Origin: an uncultured bacterium
Lineage (GTDB): Bacteria > Bacillota > Clostridia > Lachnospirales > Lachnospiraceae
DNA: 64,000 nt
Direction: 5' to 3'
Assembly: GCA_947383005.1 (NCBI GenBank)
Contig: CANDBT010000020.1
Coordinates: 1 to 64,000 of the forward strand
The notes beneath the pieces are model-generated. The model was not told the DNA's origin, did not search any database, and saw nothing but the letters and a program-made list of their open reading frames with translations. This document shows positions 7,100 to 16,383 of this stretch, in pieces. The translations under genes and the position numbers were made by a program. Each line of letters opens with the position of its first letter. Within the stretch, counting starts at the first letter, position 1.

Positions 7100-10000
7100 T
7101 TATTCCTCTGATTCATCTTCTTTTTTAATCAGAGCCTGCAAAATCTCCTTTTCCTCTGGCTTATCTTCCTCCGGCTTCTCCTCCTCTGGCTCTTTCTCCT
7201 TCGGCTCTTTTTCCGGGTCTGCGCCCGGCTCTTGTTCCTGGTCAGGGCCAAACTCCTTTTCCTGATCGGAACCGGATTCCGGCAGCAGCGCCTCCGTTAT
7301 TTTTTTCAATACAGACAGCACTTTATCTTTTTGAGATGGCGTACCCTCTTTCACTTCCACACTGTCAAGGTTGATCTGTGTCCCTTCCATTTCCATAACG
7401 GTCAGCACAATCATTCCCGAAGGCGGATTCCCCTGCCATTTGATTGCTGCCATGCCCTCTTCATCGCTCTCATAAATTCCTTTGCCATCCTTCTGTTCCT
7501 GATCAGCCGAAACGGCATTGGATGATGTTGCCTTTTCTGCCGCGGCCTTTACCGGAGTGGCATTGGACGATGTGGCTGGCGCTGCTTTTGCTGCCGTTTC
7601 GGACATATCCGCTTCTTCAATCGACACGCGGAAATACCCGTCGGAGAACAGATTCAGCTCTACTGCCACATTTTGCCCTGGTTCATATTCGTCGTCGCCA
7701 CGGTATTCTGCCAAATCAAGAATTATCGTTTCTGCCTCAGTGAAAACATGAACCGGATCTTCCTCCAGGATAAAATCATCAAGGGAGAATATTTTTGCCT
7801 CCGCTGTCCCTGCCTGAACCACTTTGACCTTCAACAAATTGATGGACGTCTCGCCCGCCATATCCGTTATCTGGATATTGATGTAATCCTCCTTGGGCGT
7901 TACCGTAAAACTCACCTCGCGCCCGGTATCCTGCATCGTATCCCAATTGGAGGCTTCCGTCTTAAACGCCGCCTGCACTTTCGCCTCTTTGTCAAAGGTC
8001 AGCGTCACCGTCGTCTCTTTCCCCGGTTCGAAGTCCGCAAGATAATCGCTTAACGCTGGCTCGAACCCGTCCCATGCTGCCGTAAACTCATGCAGGCTCT
8101 CCTGTACCTCCTGCTTTTGCTCAACCTTCACGGACAGTAAATTGATGGACGTCTCGCCTGCCATATCCGTTATCTGGATATTGATGTAATCCTCCTTGGG
8201 CGTTACCGTGAAGCTCACCTCGCGCCCGGTCTGCTCCTTTGTATCCCAATTGGAAGCTTCCGTCTTAAACGCTGCCTGCGCTTTCGCTTCTTTATCAAAG
8301 GTCAGCGTCACTGTCGTCTCTTTCCCTGGTTCAAAGTCCGCATTGTAATCGCTTAACGCCGACTCAAATCCGGCCCACGCTTCCATAAACTGATGCAGCC
8401 CCTCTACCGGTTTCCTCTTCTCCACGATTTCCACAGCCACCGCCAAAAGTCCCAACGGCAGCCTGCTGTCGTCTCCCGCCTGGATGCTGAAGCCATCGCT
8501 TCCCGGCACAGAGGTAAGAATTATCTTTGCTCCTGTTTCCGTAATCTCGTTGCCTTGTCCTCCTGAACCAGTCATCATTTTTACCTGAGAGGATTTGTCA
8601 AAAGTCGCCGTGATTTTTATTGTGTCACCTACCTCATAATCGCTGCAGTAATCGGATAATTTTCCGCTAAACGTATCATCCCCGGCGCCCCAGCTATGGG
8701 TAAAGGTATGAATCGGCGTCAGGTTTTGCTGCACTTCAATGTCAAGCAGGTTTACTGCCGCATTTCCGTTCATATTGGCTATCCATATCTCCAACCAGTC
8801 ATCTCCCGAAATAAAGGTTTTCGTCAATACCGTTCCTGGCCCGGATGCCGTTTCCACAGCCTCCTCCAACGTTTCCGCCTTGTGGTAGCCAATGCTTCCC
8901 GCTGCCTGGCGGTCAAAAACCAGCTTTACCGTAACCGGATATCCTTCCACAAAGTTTTCCTTATATGCGCTGAAGCTTGTTGTAAATTTCTGGTTTGCCG
9001 CCGTAAATTCCGTAATCTTGGAAACTGCCTGTTCCACCTTTACATTCAGCAATTTAACCTGGCTGTTTCCTGCCAAATCGGCAATTCCGATAGTCAGGCT
9101 GTCATCTGCCGGGGTAAATGTGGCCGTAAAGCTTTTCCCTATAGTCTCTCCTTCAACTCTGGTCCAGTCCGGCTTATGATAATCCACAAATGCCCTGGCC
9201 GGCTGGTCGAAGGTCAATGTCACCTTCGTTTCTTTTCCCGGAGTGAATTTGTTTGTATAGGAACTGTAACTGGTCTCCCATCCGTTCCAGGACTGCCGGA
9301 AGATTTTAATTGCCCCGCCAAGCTGGTCAAAAGCGCCTTTCTCCCCGTATACCATCACAAATTTTGAAAATCTGTTGCTGGCAAAAGTTACGGTAGCTTC
9401 ATTTCCATCCAGATCCTCCAGATAAGCCAGCTTTCCTTCATGTTCCCTGACTATGGCAAAATCATAATCTTTTCCCTGCAGTTCATCCGGCACTGGTACT
9501 TTAAAGCTTATCGGATCTGCCGTCTGGCTGACTGGCGTCAGTTTCTCCCCTTGCTGTTTATTCATGGTGATATCGGATACTTTTGCGATTCTGATTGTGT
9601 CCGCCTGCTGTCCGAAAAAGCTGCGTACCTGGCTCTTTTCCTGCTCGGAAAGGAAACCGTTTTCTATATTGATCAGTACCTGGACTCCTTTATTGATCTC
9701 GTCTGTACTCAGGACAGCGGTGGCTGTCTCCTTCTTCGTAGAAGAAAGCATACCTGCGCTCCGGCTTCCTTTTGTCTCCACAAGATCATTGAAATTCTTC
9801 TTTCCCGGGATCTCCACCCGGATGTCCATAATTTTCAAAAAGCTCTTTGTTTTGGGGATTTCCCCGACCTGGACACCCAAAAAATCATCGGATGGTACTG
9901 CCGTGCGGCTGATGGTGCCGCTACTCTGATAATCCCCGCAGTCCCACAAGCCGCCTATGTGGAAAGCAATGGCGCCCGGCAATCTTTTGTCAAAAGTCAC

Positions 10001-12223
10001 AATAGCTTTTACCTTATCTCCCACCTGGTAGTCGGAGTGGTATTTGCTGATTTGTGTACTGAATCCGCTCCATGAGCTGGTCAATACTGCAATCGGCTCA
10101 TCCTCAAGCTCGGTATCGTCTTTTATCAGCTTCACCATACGCACAGTCATCACACCGTCCCCGGAACTGATCTGCAGATTGGCAATCTCCTGTGGAACCA
10201 GATAATCGGGTAAAAAATCCTGTATATCTTCATAAGAAAAGATTGCCTGGCCATTTCTGACATAAGATGGTGTTACTCCCTGCTGCCTTCCGTCACTCAT
10301 GGTAAACTGAAGATTCGGCTCAATGTCGTCCTCGGTATCATACTCCACAACAATATACATATTCGGTTTCAGCTTGCGGGCGATTTCCTCCCACTTTTCC
10401 GGATTTCCCCATTCCCAGGGCTGCAGCGTAAGGTTTTGCGGGAATTCTTCCCCGTCTTTTTGTGTTACTTTATTATACGTCCCTCCGTTAGGAGAAGAAT
10501 ATCCTCCTTCTTTTACCAATTTATCCTTTTTGAAATTGCCGGGATCTTCCACCTTCTCGTCGGAAAACCATATATCAAGAATCCGCCCTTCATTGAAAGC
10601 GGAAAGCTGGATGGAATCCACTTTCGCATCCCAGCTCAAATGGAGCATATTTCTGAACGCATCCATCCTCATGCTGAAAAAGTGATTTCTGGTCGGTTCC
10701 TTTGTCGAAACTTTATAGCTTTTTCCGTTTCTCCACTCTCCGTTTACCGACGCGCCCCAGGTAAGCACGGTCCAACCGTCAAATCCCGGCGACGAAGCGT
10801 ACTGGACACAAAGATATTTGTCTGCCGGCGCATCAAGAATCCGTTCGATGTCGGTGCAAATCCATGGCTGGTTAGGCGCCCCATTTTTAAAGAGAGAATC
10901 TTCCCGGGGGATTTCCGAACCTACATGCAGCGCCAACTCTTCAATTTTCCCGTCACTGTAAGCGCCCAGATTCAGATAGCTCACCTGGCTTTCCGGTGTT
11001 ATCTTCATCATCCGCCTCAAATATTTGACACTGAATGTCTGCGTCACTTCTTTACTGGAATCAGAACTGTCCGCACTGTAGCCCGGCCCGTCTGTCCACT
11101 CTCCGTCGACCGTGGCTCCCCAGCCCAGGATTCCCCAATTCTCATGATCCGGCACGCAGGAATAGGTGAGGGTAATCCAGTCCGTATCTGCACAGTCCAG
11201 CAGCCATCCGTCGTCCGTCTCGTATTTTTCATTGGCTTCCCCGGAAAACAGCACATAATCCCCCGGCTCCGTATATTGCGTCGGCTTCAGCCTCCCGCCA
11301 CCTCCGCCGCCATAGGATACTCCCGGGCCCTTTTCCAAAATATCCACACTGACAGAAACAATACCCACTTTATAGTTGGCCCACATGTCGGTTATCTGGA
11401 TATTCAGGTAATCGTTGTCCGGCGTTACTTCCCGGGAAATCTCCTTTCCCTCTCCGGTCAGGGTCCCCCATGAGCCGTCAAGGTTCATCCCCAGTTGGCT
11501 GGCCACATACTTACTGTAATTTACCGTCACCCGCACCTTGTCCCCTGGCTCATATTCCGGGTTAAAATCGGAAAACTTCGTCTCAAAGCCCTGCCATAAG
11601 CCGGTAAACTTATGCAGATAACTTCCCGTATCCGCTTCGCCTTTACGCACAATCTCCACCTGGATTTCCGTCAGGTTGGCACTGCTTTGCCCTTTCAGGT
11701 CGGAAATCTGGATATTCAAATAATCGCTGTCCGGCACCAGGGTAATATTCCTCTTTTTCCCCTCGCCGCGGAACGAATTCCAGACTCCGTCAATATATAA
11801 CCCGATCTGGCTGGTAACAGCCCGGTTGAAGGATGCCGAAATCCGCACCTCGTCTCCCGGCTCATAATTATCCACATAATCCGTCAGCTTGCATTCGTAT
11901 CCTACCCATGTGGCAGTAAACTCGTGAAGGCACCGCGTATCCTCTTCCTCTCCGGCTTCCCCATCCTTCGTATCGTCTTCCAGGATTTCCCCTTCCGTTT
12001 TTGCCGGTTCCGGTAACGTCTCGGTATTCTCCTGCGTTTCCGCTGTCTTTGCTTCACTCTCCTGGGGGCTTTCCTTTTCCCCGGCCGCCCTTGTTTCCTG
12101 AACCAGATTATTCGTCGAGGCAATACACACTCCCCCGGAGGTAACTGCCAAAGCCAGACAAAGCATCATCGACAATGTCCTCTTTGCCAACATATTTTTC
12201 CAAAGTCCGGCAATATACTTCAT
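7100..12223 (-). CDS. Large secreted multi-module protein with CBM-like repeats
   Basis: The start is the ATG at 12223, preceded by GGGAGGAGG; a longer frame upstream lacks an SD. The 1,707-residue product begins with a signal peptide (hydrophobic core SMMLCLALAVTSGGVCIAST) and an acidic linker to about residue 95. Then come at least eight modules of 95-105 residues with the pattern LHxFTxxWxGF, YEPGDxVxxTxxFD, DYLNIQITDM and a closing beta-strand, looking like beta-sandwich carbohydrate-binding modules. A second module type (about residues 310-650) has GWGATVDGEWTDG-like motifs. Near the end are ATSSNA linkers common in Lachnospiraceae and a Glu/Lys/Pro-rich tail. No LPxTG motif or membrane anchor is seen. 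It follows the ABC importer and mannanase genes, so a role in holding polysaccharide is inferred, not shown. Confidence 0.75.
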   Translation of the reverse strand: MKYIAGLWKNMLAKRTLSMMLCLALAVTSGGVCIASTNNLVQETRAAGEKESPQESEAKTAETQENTETLPEPAKTEGEILEDDTKDGEAGEEEDTRCLHEFTATWVGYECKLTDYVDNYEPGDEVRISASFNRAVTSQIGLYIDGVWNSFRGEGKKRNITLVPDSDYLNIQISDLKGQSSANLTEIQVEIVRKGEADTGSYLHKFTGLWQGFETKFSDFNPEYEPGDKVRVTVNYSKYVASQLGMNLDGSWGTLTGEGKEISREVTPDNDYLNIQITDMWANYKVGIVSVSVDILEKGPGVSYGGGGGGRLKPTQYTEPGDYVLFSGEANEKYETDDGWLLDCADTDWITLTYSCVPDHENWGILGWGATVDGEWTDGPGYSADSSDSSKEVTQTFSVKYLRRMMKITPESQVSYLNLGAYSDGKIEELALHVGSEIPREDSLFKNGAPNQPWICTDIERILDAPADKYLCVQYASSPGFDGWTVLTWGASVNGEWRNGKSYKVSTKEPTRNHFFSMRMDAFRNMLHLSWDAKVDSIQLSAFNEGRILDIWFSDEKVEDPGNFKKDKLVKEGGYSSPNGGTYNKVTQKDGEEFPQNLTLQPWEWGNPEKWEEIARKLKPNMYIVVEYDTEDDIEPNLQFTMSDGRQQGVTPSYVRNGQAIFSYEDIQDFLPDYLVPQEIANLQISSGDGVMTVRMVKLIKDDTELEDEPIAVLTSSWSGFSTQISKYHSDYQVGDKVKAIVTFDKRLPGAIAFHIGGLWDCGDYQSSGTISRTAVPSDDFLGVQVGEIPKTKSFLKIMDIRVEIPGKKNFNDLVETKGSRSAGMLSSTKKETATAVLSTDEINKGVQVLINIENGFLSEQEKSQVRSFFGQQADTIRIAKVSDITMNKQQGEKLTPVSQTADPISFKVPVPDELQGKDYDFAIVREHEGKLAYLEDLDGNEATVTFASNRFSKFVMVYGEKGAFDQLGGAIKIFRQSWNGWETSYSSYTNKFTPGKETKVTLTFDQPARAFVDYHKPDWTRVEGETIGKSFTATFTPADDSLTIGIADLAGNSQVKLLNVKVEQAVSKITEFTAANQKFTTSFSAYKENFVEGYPVTVKLVFDRQAAGSIGYHKAETLEEAVETASGPGTVLTKTFISGDDWLEIWIANMNGNAAVNLLDIEVQQNLTPIHTFTHSWGAGDDTFSGKLSDYCSDYEVGDTIKITATFDKSSQVKMMTGSGGQGNEITETGAKIILTSVPGSDGFSIQAGDDSRLPLGLLAVAVEIVEKRKPVEGLHQFMEAWAGFESALSDYNADFEPGKETTVTLTFDKEAKAQAAFKTEASNWDTKEQTGREVSFTVTPKEDYINIQITDMAGETSINLLSVKVEQKQEVQESLHEFTAAWDGFEPALSDYLADFEPGKETTVTLTFDKEAKVQAAFKTEASNWDTMQDTGREVSFTVTPKEDYINIQITDMAGETSINLLKVKVVQAGTAEAKIFSLDDFILEEDPVHVFTEAETIILDLAEYRGDDEYEPGQNVAVELNLFSDGYFRVSIEEADMSETAAKAAPATSSNATPVKAAAEKATSSNAVSADQEQKDGKGIYESDEEGMAAIKWQGNPPSGMIVLTVMEMEGTQINLDSVEVKEGTPSQKDKVLSVLKKITEALLPESGSDQEKEFGPDQEQEPGADPEKEPKEKEPEEEKPEEDKPEEKEILQALIKKEDESEE
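7832..8393 (-). repeat. Recent 303-bp direct duplication inside the surface-protein gene
   Basis: Two neighbouring modules are almost identical at DNA level, with period 303 bases (copies about 7832-8090 and 8135-8393). The encoded stretch from FEPGKETTVTLTFDKEAK to the SINLL strand differs at only a few residues. Other modules are far more diverged, so this pair is recent. Confidence 0.7.
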
Positions 12224-12293
12224 ATTCTCCTCCTCCCTATTTTCTCTTGAAGACTCTCGGAAACTTTTTGTGCCCAGGAGTCCTGCTCTTTTC

Positions 12294-12322
12294 GTAACCG
12301 TCCAGGCAGCCTGGACGGTTAC
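12294..12322. repeat. 29-bp perfect palindrome
   Basis: GTAACCGTCCAGGC, one base, then its exact complement. The end sequence GTAACCGTCCAG matches the inverted ends of the MITE-like elements elsewhere in this window, so this may be two element ends left after internal deletion. It lies in the 195-bp space between the mannanase gene and the surface-protein gene. Confidence 0.65.
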
Positions 12323-12323
12323 C

Positions 12324-12364
12324 GCATCCGGCCATTGAAAATCGCTGCGCGATAGGCCGGATGC
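12324..12364. repeat. Hairpin beside the 29-bp palindrome
   Basis: GCATCCGGCC pairs with GGCCGGATGC around a 21-base loop that itself contains ATCGCTGCGCGAT. Transcribed within the operon, it could be a processing or attenuation structure. It lacks a T run, so it is not a standard terminator. Confidence 0.5.
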
Positions 12365-12418
12365 CTGCAGCCACCCTGATATCGTACGGTCAGCGCGGCA
12401 AACGCGCAGACCCATTTG

Positions 12419-14442
12419 TTACCCTTTTTCATCGTTACTCTTTTTCATTACCAGCAGCACCAGGCATACAATTGCTGCCAGTGAAATTAATCCTGAAATC
12501 AAAGGTACAATATACATAGTCCAGGCAATGCTTCCCGCAGCGTCCGTCCCGGCGGCCACCCCATTTGTGCCTGTCACGTCCGTGCCGCCTTCCTCACTGT
12601 TTACTCCCTGGCCATTTGCCGTTTTGCCATCTTCAGCTATATGTTCGGTAACGGTAAATTCCGGCGCCGTCTTTCCCGAGGCAACGGCTTTGATATCATC
12701 ATAATACAGGACGCCCCGAACCTCGCCATTCCCGTCAATCGCCGGTGAATCTCCAATAGCGTTGACCCACAGCCCAAATCCGGAAATATCTGCTGCTGCC
12801 GCCGATGAAAAAGCGCCTTTGCCGTTCTTATCCTGAAATTCGCCAAACGGAATCGTTATCAGCATCGGTTCTGTCGTCGAAGCATATTCCGGATACTCCT
12901 GCAAATACGCCTCATAAGAGCCGCCGCTGGCCGTACTAATCTGTACTACGGTCTTCTGATTATTTCCGTCCGGCTTCACCCACAATTGCAGGGCATCGCA
13001 ATCCGACCAATCGGCTTCCTTGGGAAATTCACAGCCTGCCCAGCCGTTGCGCGTCTCCATATACTCAAACTGCAGAGCATATTCCCCGTCATGCTTCCAT
13101 TCATCCGAAAGACTGATACCCAACTCACAGCCGCTATCCTTATTGCTGCTCCAACTGTCCAGCAAAAGATTCATCAATCCTGCATATGATTCGAAATCAT
13201 CAATCAGCAGCGGATCATCCGATCTGGGAGCGATATTGTAGATCACCCGGATTTCCTGCAGCTTTTCACCGTCCGCGTACAGCCCGACTTTTCCGTCCGC
13301 CACCTCGCCCAGCTTTGCCAGCATATCGCTGCTCAATACTGCCTCTGCCCGTTTTTCCGTTACTTTTGCGGCAATCACAACCGGCTCGCTGCTGCCTTCC
13401 AGCCGGAACTCCACATTGGCTGCTTCCTGGTTCATCCGCGCCGATAGCGCCTGCTCCTCTAAAATCCTCACGCCGGCCACCGGATTGGTGATATACCCGC
13501 TCACCTGGCCGACAAGCCTCCGCAGTCCATGCCCACGATAGCTGCCAGAGAACCTGTCGCATCTTCCGTATCCGAATCTGACAGCGCTGACGCCCCCGCT
13601 TTCAGCACCGTATCTTCCATATGTCCATACAAAGTGGCATCCGATTCTCCCACGGCCTTCAAATATTGGTAAAGGGCTACGGTCGCCGCATCTGCCTCCG
13701 TATCCGCTAACTTTACCTCCTGGGCATAATCGAAAGAATCTCCGTTGACAATCAGAGTTTTGCCGTCTCCGGAAAGCACCGTTTCCGTCTTTACCGCAAT
13801 TGTGGTTTCCTTCAGAAACTTTTCTTTTTTCACATTACTCAGCGTAATGTTGTCCAACCAGACATACCCGTGATAATCCGTATATTCCCCAACCAGCAAA
13901 AGCATCAGCTTCCCCGGTTTCTCTCTTTGCGTATATTTCGTGTCGCAGCTTAAGGACAAGTTCACCAGCCTCAATCCGTCCACGTCTTCTCCAGGTGTCT
14001 CCATAACCCTGCAGGTCTGCTCCCCAAAAATATTGTTCGAAAACGCTTTCACCAACAACTGCCCCGTCGTAAATGCTTCCGGATCATAATAAAGATCAAA
14101 ATTCAGGACCTGATAGGGAGAATAATCGATTCCTTCCTCCTCGGTCAGACAAATCCCTGTCTGGCTGTAACTGTTATCGGTATTCAGAGAATAGTCCAGG
14201 TTCAGCCGTAGCATCCCCTTTTCCCTGTCATATTCGCAGCTTCCGCCGCCATTATAACTGTCTCCAGACCAACTGTCATCATATACCCACCCCTGATCCC
14301 CATCCTCAAAATCCCAGACCCGCGTCACTTCCCCTGCCGCCGGTTCCCCGAAGGCGGTCAGCGAGCAGACAGGAGAACCTGCCAGTACAAACGCTGCCAT
14401 CACGGCCGCTGCCCTTTTGGTTTTTTTCCATCCTCTCCTCAC
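12419..14442 (-). pseudogene. Membrane-anchored GH26 endo-beta-mannanase with most of the catalytic domain deleted
   Basis: The 5' part has a signal peptide (AAAVMAAFVLAGSPVCSLTA), a beta-sandwich module at about residues 45-210 resembling mannanase carbohydrate-binding modules (RVWDFEDGDQGW to WLDNITL), and the first 45 residues or so of a GH26 domain (LYQYLKAVGESDATLYGHME, then a Gly-Met-Asp-Cys-Gly segment where family members have a Gly-x-Asp). The frame then ends at 13501. A new frame begins with an overlapping GTG at 13504 (SGYITNPVAGVRILEEQ) and carries a second binding-type module, a linker and a C-terminal membrane helix (IVPLISGLISLAAIVCLVLL). GH26 domains need about 300 residues and two catalytic Glu; both are absent. 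I infer an internal deletion plus frame change at about 13500. The start is ambiguous among GTG codons at 14451 and 14442; SD spacing favours 14442. Confidence 0.7.
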
Positions 14443-14479
14443 CTTTAGCACACCTCCAAATTTACTTTAGCGTACTCTT

Positions 14480-15322
14480 TTATCCTTTGACCGCCCCCGC
14501 AGCCATTCCTCCGTAAACCCGCTTCTGGAACACCAAAAACAGAATCAGGATCGGGGCAATCGTAATCAATACGCCTGCGCAAATATAATTATACTGGTTT
14601 CCATAAGGTCCTGTAAATGTATAAAGCGCTGTAGAAATTGTCTTAAGCTTCGGAACCTGCAGATAAAGGTTGGAAGCATAATATTCGTTATACACGCTGA
14701 CACCCTTAAGCAGCAGCGAAGTCATAATCGCCGGTTTTAACAGCGGGAACAGAATCTTAAAGAACACGCCGAAATACGTGCATCCGTCCATGATTGCCGA
14801 CTCGTCCAGCGACACCGGCAGATTCTCAAAAAACTGCAGGAATATGTAAATGGAAATAATATCCGTCCCCATCAGCACAATCATATACCCGTATAAATGG
14901 TTGACCAATCCCAGCGAATACATAATCTGGTAAATCGTTACCTGCATGGCAATCCCCGGCAGCAGCGCGGCAAACATGAACAGGTTCTGCACCAATGCCC
15001 TCCCCGGAAACCTGAACCGGTTCAGCACATAAGCCAGCATAGATCCCATAAAGATTGAAGCCGTCAACACCACAATCAGTACCAGACCCGTATTCAAGAA
15101 CCCGCACAGCATATTCGCCTTCTGGAATGCCGTCACAAAGTTATCAAAATTGAAAAACGACTGCGGCAAATCCAGCACGGAGGTGGTGGCGTACTCTTCG
15201 TTGGTCTTAAATGCCGTCAATACGCACACACAGACCGGAATCAGCGCGCAAAGCGCGGCAAATATCAGAGAAACATATTTTGCTATCTCGAATACCAGTG
15301 AAATCCCTTTCTTTTTCTTCAT
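14480..15322 (-). CDS. Carbohydrate ABC transporter permease (MalG type)
   Basis: A 280-residue inner-membrane protein with six predicted hydrophobic spans and the EAA loop that docks the ATPase (DESAIMDGCTYFGVFFKILF). Length and layout are those of the second permease of CUT1 sugar importers. The start ATG overlaps the stop of the first permease gene (ATGTCATGA), so the two are translationally coupled. No ATP-binding subunit is encoded here. Such importers usually share an MsmK-type ATPase encoded elsewhere. Expected substrate, from context, is an oligosaccharide derived from mannan or galactosides. Confidence 0.9.
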   Translation of the reverse strand: MKKKKGISLVFEIAKYVSLIFAALCALIPVCVCVLTAFKTNEEYATTSVLDLPQSFFNFDNFVTAFQKANMLCGFLNTGLVLIVVLTASIFMGSMLAYVLNRFRFPGRALVQNLFMFAALLPGIAMQVTIYQIMYSLGLVNHLYGYMIVLMGTDIISIYIFLQFFENLPVSLDESAIMDGCTYFGVFFKILFPLLKPAIMTSLLLKGVSVYNEYYASNLYLQVPKLKTISTALYTFTGPYGNQYNYICAGVLITIAPILILFLVFQKRVYGGMAAGAVKG

Positions 15323-16314
15323 GACATTGCCGCTCCTTTCTGTGCTTTCCTTTTCTGTTCCGCCTTTTTCCTTTTCCTGACCGCTGCCCTGGATTCATCA
15401 TCTGTACCGTTGTCAAACGCATAAGCAAAGAATAGTTTCTGGGCAATCGTACAGATAATGATAATTGCCATCGCGCAGGCCAGCCCTACTTTCTGGTTCT
15501 CATGCGCCAGGCGGTTCATAATGACAAAATAAGTACCCGTCCCCATCGTACCGTTGGTGATAACATACGGCGGCTCAAAAGCACTTAAGGAGCCGCTAAT
15601 CGAAAGGATCAGGTTCAGCACGATAATTGACTTAATGCTCGGCAGGATAATATAGCGGAACCGGTGCCAGTTATTCGCCCCATCCAAAGCCGCAGCCTCA
15701 TAAAGATCCGTATCCACCGACATCATCGCGCCCAGAAACATAATCATATTTTGTCCCGTATACCGCCATACTGAGGTTGCTGCCAGGGAAATATTGTTGA
15801 TGCTCTGATCCTGCAGCCAGTAAGGGATGCTTTCCAGGCTCATTCCAAACATCTGCAACAGCGAGTCAAGCACAAAACCTCGGGCATAAAAGAATTTAAA
15901 AATAAATCCCACGGCGATTCCGCAAATCAGGTATGGGAAGAACAGCGCTGCCTTAAATACCGATTCTCCCTTTACCTTAAACACCATCAAGGTAGCAAAA
16001 AACAATGCCAAAGCCAACTGGACTACCGCGCCGCCCATATAGTACACGCTCACCAGCAGCGCACGGAAAATCTCGGTCCGATGGAACACATCCACATAAT
16101 TGGCCAGCCCGACAAACTTTTTCGGTCCGATATACTTCATATTATAAAAGCTGAACTGCACCATCCGCATAAACGGCAGATAAGTAAATACAATCAGCAA
16201 AAGCAGCGGCGCGAACAAAAAGGTCACGATAACCAAAAACTGCTGTGCTTCCCTGCTCTTCATCTTCTCTGTAAATGTTTTCTTCCTCACCATAGCGCTT
16301 CCTCTTTTATCCAT
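15319..16314 (-). CDS. Carbohydrate ABC transporter permease (MalF type)
   Basis: About 331 residues with six membrane spans; the first is VIVTFLFAPLLLLIVFTYLP. The EAA loop reads YEAAALDGANNWHRFRYIIL, matching the CUT1 consensus well. It forms a heterodimer with the adjacent MalG-type permease. The start at 16314 has AAGGGG seven bases upstream. An alternative ATG at 16293 with AGAGGAAG also fits and would remove seven residues. It follows the binding-protein gene by about 70 bases. Confidence 0.9.
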   Translation of the reverse strand: MDKRGSAMVRKKTFTEKMKSREAQQFLVIVTFLFAPLLLLIVFTYLPFMRMVQFSFYNMKYIGPKKFVGLANYVDVFHRTEIFRALLVSVYYMGGAVVQLALALFFATLMVFKVKGESVFKAALFFPYLICGIAVGFIFKFFYARGFVLDSLLQMFGMSLESIPYWLQDQSINNISLAATSVWRYTGQNMIMFLGAMMSVDTDLYEAAALDGANNWHRFRYIILPSIKSIIVLNLILSISGSLSAFEPPYVITNGTMGTGTYFVIMNRLAHENQKVGLACAMAIIIICTIAQKLFFAYAFDNGTDDESRAAVRKRKKAEQKRKAQKGAAMS

Positions 16315-16383
16315 TCTGTTTCCCCTTTTTGTTTGATGCAACAGCCAGATAACCCTCGAACTATTACTGTTTGCCATGTTTTA

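Noticed and set aside
7232..11800. Many long plus-strand open frames opposite the large surface-protein gene
   Set aside because: They lack SD sites and natural composition and mirror the repeated modules of the minus-strand gene, which has a signal peptide and a strong SD.
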